Of a stretch of 36,449 nucleotides of DNA, positions 15,687 through 24,243 are shown in pieces (positions within the stretch are counted from its first letter, which is position 1; the number at the start of each line of letters is the position of its first letter). The notes beneath the pieces are model-generated. The model saw only the letters and a program-made list of their open reading frames with translations. It searched no databases and was not told the origin of the DNA. Location of the stretch: assembly GCA_017694595.1 (NCBI GenBank), contig JADIMT010000070.1:1-36449 (forward strand), read 5' to 3'. Made by a program: the position numbers and the translations under genes. This stretch comes from Candidatus Ornithospirochaeta stercoripullorum. Lineage in GTDB: Bacteria; Spirochaetota; Spirochaetia; Sphaerochaetales; Sphaerochaetaceae.

Positions 15687-18600
15687 ATGGAAAAAAGGGA
15701 TTTGAGAATCCCCCTGCTCACAAGGGAGAGAATAAAGATAAGTGCACCGGTATTCCCTACCGATGAGAGTCTTGATCTTCTCTATAGAGAGGCTTCTCTG
15801 CTTGCCTATAGATATAATACGGAACTGAAGAAGACCGGAGCTGAGAGCGGATTCATCTCGCCCGGAAAGCTCCACGCATCAGCGGTGCTGCATCTGATTT
15901 ACCAGATTGTGCTAACTGCAAGGCTGAGTGATGGCCATAATGATTTCTTTACAAGGCGTATTGCAACAGTTGCCGCAAATGATGAGTTATCAGATGCTTT
16001 GACTTTCTATGCAAAGACATTCCCATCCCCGGCTCTTGAAGAGAAAAAGCCTGATTCAGCAAAAAGAATGACTGAGGATATGCGAGGTTTCTTCATCCAT
16101 CAGGTTTTGTTGCAGAACCCAGCACTCATGGCAGCTTCAAAGCCATTTGTCTCTCCAGATCAGATTGTGTATCCACCAGAGTGCAAAGCACTTTCGAGCA
16201 TCCTTTCGTCATTTGTGAAGGATGATTTGAGAAATGGCAAGCCAAACACTGATGATATCTTCACGATGCTTCAGCTTCCAGCAAGGCTCTATCCCAACTC
16301 GCTGGAAGATCAGATCAGATACATTCTCAGAGAATGGAGCGCATTCCTCCCCTCTGATTTAATCAGGCTGCTGCAGACTTCCCTCGATTACATACACGAG
16401 GAAGAGAAAGATAGGGGTGGCACAGGTGGAGGCGGCGGAGAGACGCATGTCATCGACTACTCTGAAAGCGAGCTGAATGAATATGAAGCATTCTCAGATG
16501 ACTCAAACTGGATGCCTCGTGTTGTCATGATGGCAAAATGCACGCTTGTCTGGCTTGATCAACTTTCAAAGCAGTATAAGAGAGATATCTCCAGGCTTGA
16601 TCAGATCCCAGATGAAGAGCTCGACCTGCTGCGTGACAGAGGCTTCACAGCGCTATGGCTTATAGGGCTATGGGAACGTTCCGATGCCTCAAAGCAGATC
16701 AAGAACCTCTGCGGAAACCCTGATGCAGAAGCTTCCGCGTATTCACTGAAAGATTATGAAATCTCGCATGTCATTGGTGGATGGCAAGCGTTGGACAACC
16801 TAAGAGAAAGATGCAAAAAGAGAGGCATACGCCTTGCTTCTGATATGGTTCCGAACCATACTGGAATCGATGGCAACTGGGTCTATGAGCATCCAGATTA
16901 CTTCATACAACAAGACTGGCCACCATATCCGTCATACACATACAACGGTCCTGATCTCTCAAACAACCCAGACTACGAAGTCAAGATTGAGGATCATTAC
17001 TACAACAGGACAGATGCGGCTGTAACATTCATGCTCAGAGACAAGAGGAACGGGCAGACGAGGTATATCTTCCACGGAAATGATGGAACTTCAATGCCTT
17101 GGAATGACACTGCACAGCTCGATTATCTGAATCCAACGACAAGGGAAGCTGTCATACAGAAAATCATCCATGTCGCGAAGAACTTCCCTATCATACGCTT
17201 CGATGCTGCTATGACACTGGCAAAGCGCCATATACAGCGTCTCTGGTATCCCAAGCCTGGGCATGGTGGAGATATCGCGGGAAGAGCACGCTATGCAATG
17301 AGCGATGAGGAGTTCAATCGCCGCATCCCTCAAGAATTCTGGAGAGAAGTTGTCGACAGAGTTGCTGTTGAAGCTCCTGATACATTGCTGTTAGCTGAAG
17401 CTTTCTGGATGATGGAAGGTTACTTCGTCAGAACGCTTGGCATGCACAGAGTCTACAACTCAGCATTCATGAACATGCTGAAGAACCAGGAAAACCAGAA
17501 GTACAGACTGGGCATCAAGAATACACTAGTCTTTGAACCTGAAATCCTAAAGCGCTATGTGAACTTCATGAACAATCCAGATGAAGAGACCGCTATCGCC
17601 CAATTCGGAGATGGAGACAAGTACTTTGCTGTCTGCACGCTTCTGGCAACGCTTCCTGGATTGCCAATGGTAGGACATGGACAGATTGAAGGCTATCATG
17701 AGAAATACGGCATGGAATACAAGAGAGCCTATTACAATGAGCAGCCTAATCTCTCGCTTGTCGGTGAACATTACCGCAGGATCTTCCCTCTTTTCAGACG
17801 AAGGTATCTCTTCTCAGGTGTAGACTATTTCCAGTTCTTCGATTGCTACAACCAGAACGGCGGCATTGAAGAATCAGTCTATGCATTCGTAAATGGTGTT
17901 GAAAGCGAGAAGACACTCATATTGGTTAATAATCAGTATGAACGCTGTGGAGGTACAATAAACACTTCAGTGCCGAAACTGAGGAAAGAAAAAGATGGAA
18001 GGACAACTGTCACAACAAAACTCGCTGATAGCCTTGGACTCTCCTTCGGCGGCCGCAACTATGCTCTCCTCGACTGCTTCTCAGATGGTCTGACATACAT
18101 AGTGCCATCCATCCAGCTGTATGATGAAGGCTTCTCGTTTGCTCTCAATGGTTATGAAGCGAAAGTCTACTGGAACATCAGACAAGTGGAAGATACAGAT
18201 GGAAGCTATGAAAGACTGTGGAGAATGTATGGAAGGAAAGGTATCAGGAACATCTCGAGAGCTGTTGCACTACTACGCCTTGAACCTCTATTCAAAGCTA
18301 TGGAGATGCTCAGATCAGAAGAGACGCTGAAGCATATTTCAGATCTTGTCGCCGGACGTTTGTCAAAACAGGGCGAAAGAGACCTTCTGCTCTCCATCGC
18401 AGAGTGTTACACAACGATTCCTGAAGTCTATAACACGCTTGAAGAACCTGCGAAAGGACAGATCAATGTGATTCCAGAGGAAGTAGAGCCAAAGCCGATG
18501 ATAAAGCTTGTAAGAACGCTTGCTTCGCTCTTTACAGGAAAGAAGAACAAGGCACTTCCTGCATGGGCTTCTGCTGACAATGCGCTTGCTTTGACGATTG

Positions 18601-19067
18601 CTTCTTCATTCGTGCTTCATCCTTTCATCTCATCTCTCAATATAAGAGGAGCAATGGAGGAGACAGACAGACTTTTGATTGATTCGTTCTTCGAATACGA
18701 GTTCAACGAACTTGGCTACAACGAGAACGAAAGAAGAGCTGTCACACATGCAGCTGCTATTCTGACAGCTGCAGGCAAAGCATGGCAGAAGGACAAGAGC
18801 CCTCTCGAGCTCTTCACTTCTGTTATAAACGACGAAGGCGTGCAGAATCTGACGCAGTGCAATGAGTATCAGGGAGAAATCTGGTACAACAAAGAACAGA
18901 TGCAACGTGCTATCCTGCTCTCCGCACTTTCTTTCGCGCTTGTACCGAAAGCAAAGGATTTCGATGTCGACGACTATATAAAGACGCTGATGGAGAAAGA
19001 GCAGCAGAGCGGCTACAAACTCCGCTTACTGCTCAAAGCAGAGGAAGAGGAGAAGACCGAAGAATAA
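15687..19067 (+). CDS. Large GH13-family (alpha-amylase-like) protein
   Basis: A 1126-residue cytoplasmic protein without a signal peptide. Residues 1-240 form a helical N-terminal domain I do not recognise, joined by a Gly-rich linker (RGGTGGGGGETH) to a GH13 catalytic barrel of about 260-700. Region I is SDMVPNHTG (D386, N390, H391), region II RFDAAMT with nucleophile D506, and region III LAEAFW with acid/base E571. Region IV is FMNNPDEE: the transition-state Asp (D632) is kept but the usual His is Pro631. A beta domain covers about 740-860 and a helical C-terminal part reaches the end. It probably acts on alpha-glucans, as hydrolase or transferase; the exact reaction is unknown. An AGAGGG site precedes the ATG. 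Confidence 0.88.
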   Translation: MEKRDLRIPLLTRERIKISAPVFPTDESLDLLYREASLLAYRYNTELKKTGAESGFISPGKLHASAVLHLIYQIVLTARLSDGHNDFFTRRIATVAANDELSDALTFYAKTFPSPALEEKKPDSAKRMTEDMRGFFIHQVLLQNPALMAASKPFVSPDQIVYPPECKALSSILSSFVKDDLRNGKPNTDDIFTMLQLPARLYPNSLEDQIRYILREWSAFLPSDLIRLLQTSLDYIHEEEKDRGGTGGGGGETHVIDYSESELNEYEAFSDDSNWMPRVVMMAKCTLVWLDQLSKQYKRDISRLDQIPDEELDLLRDRGFTALWLIGLWERSDASKQIKNLCGNPDAEASAYSLKDYEISHVIGGWQALDNLRERCKKRGIRLASDMVPNHTGIDGNWVYEHPDYFIQQDWPPYPSYTYNGPDLSNNPDYEVKIEDHYYNRTDAAVTFMLRDKRNGQTRYIFHGNDGTSMPWNDTAQLDYLNPTTREAVIQKIIHVAKNFPIIRFDAAMTLAKRHIQRLWYPKPGHGGDIAGRARYAMSDEEFNRRIPQEFWREVVDRVAVEAPDTLLLAEAFWMMEGYFVRTLGMHRVYNSAFMNMLKNQENQKYRLGIKNTLVFEPEILKRYVNFMNNPDEETAIAQFGDGDKYFAVCTLLATLPGLPMVGHGQIEGYHEKYGMEYKRAYYNEQPNLSLVGEHYRRIFPLFRRRYLFSGVDYFQFFDCYNQNGGIEESVYAFVNGVESEKTLILVNNQYERCGGTINTSVPKLRKEKDGRTTVTTKLADSLGLSFGGRNYALLDCFSDGLTYIVPSIQLYDEGFSFALNGYEAKVYWNIRQVEDTDGSYERLWRMYGRKGIRNISRAVALLRLEPLFKAMEMLRSEETLKHISDLVAGRLSKQGERDLLLSIAECYTTIPEVYNTLEEPAKGQINVIPEEVEPKPMIKLVRTLASLFTGKKNKALPAWASADNALALTIASSFVLHPFISSLNIRGAMEETDRLLIDSFFEYEFNELGYNENERRAVTHAAAILTAAGKAWQKDKSPLELFTSVINDEGVQNLTQCNEYQGEIWYNKEQMQRAILLSALSFALVPKAKDFDVDDYIKTLMEKEQQSGYKLRLLLKAEEEEKTEE

Positions 19068-19118
19068 ACTAAGGCAAGCAATGCTTTATATAACAAAGAA
19101 TTGCATTAAGTCATAACT

Positions 19119-19165
19119 ACAGCATCCCACACCTTCAAACATTGACTACAGGTGTGAGGTGCTGT
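19119..19165 (+). terminator. Rho-independent terminator after the GH13 gene
   Basis: ACAGCATCCCACACCT and AGGTGTGAGGTGCTGT form a 16-position stem with one G-U pair and one mismatch around a 15-base loop. A T-rich tail ATTCTTTTATCT follows. The hairpin is 52 bases after the GH13 stop and ends 12 bases before the next start codon. Confidence 0.85.
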
Positions 19166-19170
19166 ATTCT
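19142..19170 (+). promoter_or_regulatory. Promoter of the symporter gene, inside the terminator
   Basis: TTGACT (19142-19147) in the terminator loop is followed after 17 bases by TATTCT (19165-19170), which begins on the last base of the stem. A start point 6-8 bases downstream would fall at or just before the ATG at 19178, leaving almost no leader. Confidence 0.4.
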
Positions 19171-19177
19171 TTTATCT

Positions 19178-20425
19178 ATGAAAACGTGGATTACATATAT
19201 CGCCGCTCTACTGATGGGTTTAGCAACGGCGATGCTGTTCGGAACCTTCTCCCAGACGGCGGAGATTCTCTCTTCCGTCTCCACATATCTCATAAATCTT
19301 GGTGTTTTTATTGCAATCCCTATATTGTTTGTAACATTCGCCTCTGGAACAGCTTCACTCATGAAAGACAAGAGAGGCAGGAAAGTCGCTTTATCCTCTG
19401 TACTCTGGGCAGTTGTAACAACAGCACTCCTTTCAGGTTTGGCAGTGCTAATGTTCATGATCAAGCCTGTCAGCTTTCCTGTCACAAGCAGTGCAGGAAG
19501 CGCACCAGGAACGCTTATAAGCCACTCCAGTTACATGCTTGGAAGTGCTGCGAATGCGCTCTATCCTGTGAATGCGTTCTGGTCTGTGGTTTCTGCAACA
19601 CGTTTCATTGTCCCAGCTGTCATCATCGCATGGATTCTCGGTATCGCTATGAAGCCATCTGCTGATATCATCAGACCAGCATATACAGTGATGAACTCAT
19701 TCTCCGAAGTAATGTACAGGATATCGAGAACATATGCTGTATTCGGCTTTGTCATCGTCTATATCTCATCAGCTGCATTCTTTGCAACACTCTATGAGGA
19801 AAAGACAGTAATAGCCGCTCCTGGTTATGCTATATTAACTGCACTCGCTGTACTCGCAGCTGTCTTGCTTTTAATTCCATTCCTTTATGCTATCTTCACA
19901 GGCTTTAAAAAGAATCCTTACAAGATGATCTACCGCTCTCTTGCACCAGCTCTTCTCAGTTTTATGTCATCGAATACAATTGCTTCAATGCCTGTAGCAG
20001 AAGGCGTAGCAAGGCAGAACCTCGGAGTACAGAAGCGAATAGCTTCTACATCAGTACCGTTATTGACGATTATAGGGAAAGGTGGAAGCGCTATGGTATC
20101 TGCAATTGCGCTTCTCTCGCTTTTCCAGGCAACGACTGGAGAGCTGCCATCTGCGACAGTATCCGCTGCAGCGGCTGCAGTTGCTGCGCTGATTTCATTC
20201 ATCTCATCCTCGTCAGCGGGAACGGAAGCATTGGTTATAACAGCTGTTACGCTACAAGTGCTTGGCATTAACCTGTATGGCGCTGAAAACGCGCTTATAG
20301 CTTTCTCCCCTCTTATCTGCGGCGCAGGTGCTGCTGTTGATACAATCATCACATCACTTGGTTCTTCTATAGCTGCCTGCGCAATCGAGACTGATATCGA
20401 AGTACCTTATAAGGATACCGTCTGA
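19178..20425 (+). CDS. Dicarboxylate/amino acid:cation symporter (SDF family)
   Basis: A 415-residue inner-membrane symporter of the GltP/DctA type. About eight helices and re-entrant loops are visible; SAPGTLISHSSYML resembles the first serine-rich region. The signature LSFMSSNTIASMPVAEGVA (about 268-286) corresponds to the SSS(A)TLP-type hairpin HP1. The following STSVPLLTIIGKGGSAMVSAI carries the family TM7 position, and SSSAGTEALVITAVTLQVLG the HP2/TM8 region. By family it takes up acidic amino acids or C4-dicarboxylates with sodium ions or protons. I use the ATG at 19178; earlier in-frame TTG at 19142 lies inside the terminator. No ribosome site is visible. It overlaps the next gene (TGATG). 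Confidence 0.85.
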   Translation: MKTWITYIAALLMGLATAMLFGTFSQTAEILSSVSTYLINLGVFIAIPILFVTFASGTASLMKDKRGRKVALSSVLWAVVTTALLSGLAVLMFMIKPVSFPVTSSAGSAPGTLISHSSYMLGSAANALYPVNAFWSVVSATRFIVPAVIIAWILGIAMKPSADIIRPAYTVMNSFSEVMYRISRTYAVFGFVIVYISSAAFFATLYEEKTVIAAPGYAILTALAVLAAVLLLIPFLYAIFTGFKKNPYKMIYRSLAPALLSFMSSNTIASMPVAEGVARQNLGVQKRIASTSVPLLTIIGKGGSAMVSAIALLSLFQATTGELPSATVSAAAAAVAALISFISSSSAGTEALVITAVTLQVLGINLYGAENALIAFSPLICGAGAAVDTIITSLGSSIAACAIETDIEVPYKDTV

Positions 20426-21201
20426 TGGCAGAACGAAGGAAAAAGAAACAATTTTCTGGAGCTCTTGTACTTCAGTTCCTGATTTCTATTGTATATACAG
20501 CAATGCTTATCCATGTCACTGCTGTGCTTATTCAAAGCAGAACGGAAGGCTGGTTTATATATATCCTAATCTATCTACCACAGCTGGTGATCATAGTATC
20601 CTCTCTCGTCTTCCTTTTCATACTGCGTCTGCGACATCGTACGCACAGCGTAGACAGCACGTTGCTGCCATTGCTTTTCACGTTCATTGCGATTGAAGCG
20701 ACAATGATCATACCGCTTTATACGGAGCTTACAGGAATAACTATACTTGCACCAAATGCAGTCATAATCATTGAGCGTTTCGCGATGCTCGCTGCTGCTA
20801 TAGTCTTCGTATTCACAGCTGTTCAGTATTATGGAACCAACGCATCAAGACTGAAGCTGTATCTGACAATCTCCATCGGTGCTGCATTGTATCTTGCATT
20901 TTCAGCACCACTGAATACTGGTACAACAGATCTTGCTACGATGACTATCTTCTCGTCATCTTATGATGCACTTATTCTGGCAGCTTTAGTCTGCATCTAT
21001 TTAGTATCGATAATCACTTATATAGCAGCCGTAGTGAAAGACCGATCGACCCACAGCATCAGCCGTGCTTCAGCTTTCGTGTTAATGATGGTTGGTAATT
21101 TCTTCTCAATGAGCAATGAAGTAGTCCCTTCTGTCATCTCCGCTATAGTCTATGTGATTGGAATAGTGCTGCTAACGCTCTCAACGAAAAACACATTCTG
21201 A
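20425..21201 (+). CDS. Polytopic membrane protein, unknown function
   Basis: A 258-residue protein with about eight hydrophobic segments separated by short loops. The N-terminus is strongly basic (MAERRKKKQFSG), which places it in the cytoplasm. No family motif is evident. Its ATG overlaps the stop of the symporter gene (TGATG), so it is made together with the transporter and may support its assembly or act on the same substrate; that is inference from gene order only. Confidence 0.72.
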   Translation: MAERRKKKQFSGALVLQFLISIVYTAMLIHVTAVLIQSRTEGWFIYILIYLPQLVIIVSSLVFLFILRLRHRTHSVDSTLLPLLFTFIAIEATMIIPLYTELTGITILAPNAVIIIERFAMLAAAIVFVFTAVQYYGTNASRLKLYLTISIGAALYLAFSAPLNTGTTDLATMTIFSSSYDALILAALVCIYLVSIITYIAAVVKDRSTHSISRASAFVLMMVGNFFSMSNEVVPSVISAIVYVIGIVLLTLSTKNTF

Positions 21202-21236
21202 AAAATCAACTGGATTAATCTCAAGAACAGGCAAAG

Positions 21237-21270
21237 CATGGATTCTCGCTGTGATAAGCGAAAATCCATG
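21237..21270 (+). promoter_or_regulatory. Long hairpin just upstream of the aldo/keto reductase start
   Basis: CATGGATT-C-TCGCT, then the 6-base loop GTGATA, then AGCGA-A-AATCCATG gives 13 base pairs with one internal C/A mismatch. It lies 36 bases after the membrane protein stop and 13 before the ATG at 21284, directly before the AGAGTAAG ribosome site. No U-run follows, so it is either a weak terminator, an RNA structure limiting translation, or a DNA operator. Confidence 0.6.
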
Positions 21271-21283
21271 ATAGAGTAAGAAC

Positions 21284-22435
21284 ATGAATTACAGAGCACT
21301 TGGCAAAACGGACCTTATGGTCAGCGAAATAGGACTAGGCGGAGAATGGCTTGAAAAACACAGCACGGAAGAAGTTGCATCAATAATCGGATATTGCAAG
21401 GAAAAAGGCATAAACATCCTCGACTGCTGGATGTCAGAACCGAATGTGCGATCAAATATCGGCAGAGCCATCAAAGGCAGCAGGGAATATTGGATAATCC
21501 AAGGACATATCGGATCAACATGGCAAAATGGACAATATGTGAAAAGCAGGGATGTAAAGAAAGCGGAAAAAGCTTTCACTGATCTTCTCACACGCTTTGA
21601 GACAGATTACATAGACCTCGGAATGATTCATTTTGTCGATGAGGAGAAAGAATTCCATGAAATCATGAACGGAGAATTCTATGCTTATGCATCTTCTCTG
21701 AAACAGAAAGGAATCATCCGCCATATCGGCATGAGCACGCATAACCCAAAGGTTGCAAGGCTTGCTGCAGAGAGAAAAAGTATCGAGATGATACTTTTCA
21801 GCGTTAATCCAGCGTTTGACATGCTTCCAGCCTCAGAAGACCTGAATGTCTATTTTGAGGCAGAGACCTATGGTCAGAATATCGGCGGGATAAATCCGGA
21901 GAGAGCTGAGCTTTACAGAATCTGCGAGCAGAACGGTGTGGGAATCACGGTGATGAAGGGCTATGCGGGCGGAAGGCTTTTTGATGCAAAGACATCACCG
22001 TTTGGAGTGGCTCTGACCCCTGTACAGTGTCTGCATTACGCACTTACCCGTCCATCTGTTGCAAGTGTTCTCGTTGGTGTCGATTCCAAAGAGCACGTGG
22101 ATGCGGCAATTGCATATGAAAATGCCTCCGAAAACGAGAAGGATTATGCAACAACACTTGCAGGTGCGCCATATCATGCATACTCTGGCCAGTGTACATA
22201 TTGTGGCCACTGCACACCCTGCCATTCTGGTATCGATATTGCTATGGTGAACAAACTCTACGATCTTGCAACAATGCAAAGCGATGTTCCGGATACACTA
22301 CGTGCACACTACCAGCATCTATCAGCAAACGGAAAGGACTGCATAGGATGTGGTGGCTGCGAGTCACGTTGCCCGTTCGGAGTTCACGTCATAGAGAGGA
22401 TGAAACAGGCAGAGGCACTCTTCAGAAACACCTAA
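21284..22435 (+). CDS. Aldo/keto reductase-like protein with two [4Fe-4S] clusters
   Basis: A 383-residue protein with an AKR barrel of about 1-285 (YRALGKTDLMVSEIGLGGEW; LTRFETDYIDLGMIH) and a C-terminal ferredoxin-type domain. The latter has C304-x2-C307-x2-C310-x2-C313 and C353-x2-C356-x2-C359-x3-C363, sufficient for two clusters. In the AKR catalytic tetrad Asp (D47) and His (H116) remain, but the Tyr expected five residues after the Asp is absent (DCWMSEP), and the Lys position reads QGH (73-75). It is thus unlikely to be an ordinary NADPH aldo/keto reductase; electron transfer through the clusters is plausible. It ends near a pair of terminators. Confidence 0.85.
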   Translation: MNYRALGKTDLMVSEIGLGGEWLEKHSTEEVASIIGYCKEKGINILDCWMSEPNVRSNIGRAIKGSREYWIIQGHIGSTWQNGQYVKSRDVKKAEKAFTDLLTRFETDYIDLGMIHFVDEEKEFHEIMNGEFYAYASSLKQKGIIRHIGMSTHNPKVARLAAERKSIEMILFSVNPAFDMLPASEDLNVYFEAETYGQNIGGINPERAELYRICEQNGVGITVMKGYAGGRLFDAKTSPFGVALTPVQCLHYALTRPSVASVLVGVDSKEHVDAAIAYENASENEKDYATTLAGAPYHAYSGQCTYCGHCTPCHSGIDIAMVNKLYDLATMQSDVPDTLRAHYQHLSANGKDCIGCGGCESRCPFGVHVIERMKQAEALFRNT

Positions 22436-22457
22436 AACTCTGAATATAGGAAGAAGA

Positions 22458-22493
22458 AATGCCAGCACCTTTAATTCCAAGAAGGCTGGCATT
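22458..22493. terminator. Bidirectional terminator after the aldo/keto reductase gene
   Basis: AATGCCAGC and GCTGGCATT form a perfect 9-bp stem around an 18-base loop, with A-rich sequence before and TCTTTCTT after. It ends the plus-strand gene and could also work on the opposite strand. Confidence 0.85.
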
Positions 22494-22511
22494 CTTTCTT
22501 ACTGCAGTATC

Positions 22512-22548
22512 AAAGAAAAAAACCCAAGCAAGTCTCAGCAAGCTTGGG
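22512..22548 (-). terminator. Rho-independent terminator of gpmI
   Basis: On the minus strand CCCAAGC and GCTTGGG (22542-22548 and 22523-22529) pair around a 12-base loop and run into a T tract (complement of the A run at 22512-22522). It lies 10 bases past the gpmI stop. Confidence 0.9.
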
Positions 22549-22558
22549 GATCTCTAAC

Positions 22559-24208
22559 TCAGTTCATATCGACAATGCTCTTGTCATAATCCGCTGGTGG
22601 CTCATAGCCAAGAAGACTGATACAAGTTGCAGCAATTGATGAGATGCCCAGTCCTTCTTCAAGTGTCTTGGAATACTCGCCGTTATACTCTGGATCATAG
22701 ATGATGCATGGTACAGGGTTGAGAGAATGAGATGTCTTTGCTTTTGGCTCTCCGTTCTCTTTCGTCTTTACACCGCCCTTCTTGTCATGCTCATACATAT
22801 CATCAGCGTTGCCATGATCTGCTGTGACTACCATGATTCCACCTGCTTTCTCAATAGCTTCCTTGAGTCTGCCAATCTGCAGGTCCATACCTTCCATGGA
22901 GCAGACTACAGCTTCGAAGACGCCTGTGTGTCCTACCATATCGCCATTAGGGAAGTTAAGCTTGATGAAGTCCCACTTGCCACTCTCGATTTCAGCAATG
23001 ACACGGTCTGTAATCTCTGCACACTTCATCCATGGTCTCTGCTCAAAAGGAACCTTATCAGAAGGAATCTCAACATAATCTTCCAGATTGTCATCGAACT
23101 TGCCTGAGCGGTTTCCATTGAAGAAATAGGTAACATGTCCGAATTTCTGAGTCTCAGAAATAGAGAACTGCTTCACTCCAGAGGCACAGAGATACTCTGC
23201 CATAACACGGTCAATTGCAGGAGGAGATACGAGATATTGATGAGGAATATGGAGATCTCCATCGTATTCCATCATTCCTGCATACTCAACTTTAGGCCAT
23301 CTCTTTCTATCGAATTCCTTGAAATCAGGTTCATCGAAAGCGCGTGAAAGCTCAATAGCTCTGTCTCCTCTGAAGTTGTAGAGAATCACAGAATCGCCAT
23401 CTTCGATTGTTCCAACTGCTTTGCCTTCTTTTCCGATTACAAATGGAGGCAAATCCTGGTCGATTGCGCCCGTTTCCTTTCTGAGAGTCTCAATAGCCTC
23501 ATGAGCGGAAGCAAACATCCTGCCCTCTCCGAGAACATGTGTCTCCCAGCCACGCTTTACCATATCCCAGTCTGCATTGTAGCGGTCCATTGTAATGACC
23601 ATTCTTCCACCGCCGGAAGCAATCTGGGCATCGAATGAACCATCAGCTGAAAGAGATGCAAGATACTCTGCAAATGGATCGAAATAATCAAGCGCTGACA
23701 TCTCGCCTACATCTCTTCCATCAAGAAGTGCATGGACACGTACTTTCTTCACACCTTCTTTCTTTGCTTCTGCAACCATAGCTTTCAGATGATCAATGTG
23801 TGAATGAACATTGCCATCGGAAAGAAGGCCAATGAAATGAAGTGTGGAATTGTTTTCCTTCACATTAGCAATAAGCTTCTGCCATGTCGCTCCCTTGAAC
23901 ATATCACCAGAAGAAATAGCGTTGGAGACAAGCTTTGCGCCCTGTGCGAAGACCCTTCCACAGCCCATTGCGTTGTGACCGACTTCACTATTTCCCATAT
24001 CAGCATCTGAAGGAAGGCCAACAGCTGTTCCATGTGCCTTCAGCTTTGTCCATGGGCAAGATGCATAGAGGGCATCGAGATTTTTAGTCATTGAGGCTGC
24101 AACAGCATCCCCTTCTTTATACTTTCCGAAACCTACTCCGTCCATGATGACAAGCATCACTGGTCCACGGCGCTGGATCTTACCGTTCTTTTTAAGTGGT
24201 TCTACCAT
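22559..24208 (-). CDS. gpmI: 2,3-bisphosphoglycerate-independent phosphoglycerate mutase
   Basis: A 549-residue manganese-type phosphoglycerate mutase that interconverts 3- and 2-phosphoglycerate in glycolysis. PVMLVIMDGVGFG gives the metal Asp (D23), and MGNSEVGHNAMG has the phosphoserine S74. HALLDGRDVG and VTADHGNADDM supply further metal and substrate ligands. Length is somewhat above the usual 510 residues. The ATG at 24208 is chosen because GAGGAG lies six bases before it; the longer frame would overlap the upstream aminopeptidase gene. It follows that gene by 35 bases. Confidence 0.95.
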   Translation of the reverse strand: MVEPLKKNGKIQRRGPVMLVIMDGVGFGKYKEGDAVAASMTKNLDALYASCPWTKLKAHGTAVGLPSDADMGNSEVGHNAMGCGRVFAQGAKLVSNAISSGDMFKGATWQKLIANVKENNSTLHFIGLLSDGNVHSHIDHLKAMVAEAKKEGVKKVRVHALLDGRDVGEMSALDYFDPFAEYLASLSADGSFDAQIASGGGRMVITMDRYNADWDMVKRGWETHVLGEGRMFASAHEAIETLRKETGAIDQDLPPFVIGKEGKAVGTIEDGDSVILYNFRGDRAIELSRAFDEPDFKEFDRKRWPKVEYAGMMEYDGDLHIPHQYLVSPPAIDRVMAEYLCASGVKQFSISETQKFGHVTYFFNGNRSGKFDDNLEDYVEIPSDKVPFEQRPWMKCAEITDRVIAEIESGKWDFIKLNFPNGDMVGHTGVFEAVVCSMEGMDLQIGRLKEAIEKAGGIMVVTADHGNADDMYEHDKKGGVKTKENGEPKAKTSHSLNPVPCIIYDPEYNGEYSKTLEEGLGISSIAATCISLLGYEPPADYDKSIVDMN

Positions 24209-24243
24209 AAGACTCTCCTCTTTAATGATAATATCGAATTGGC

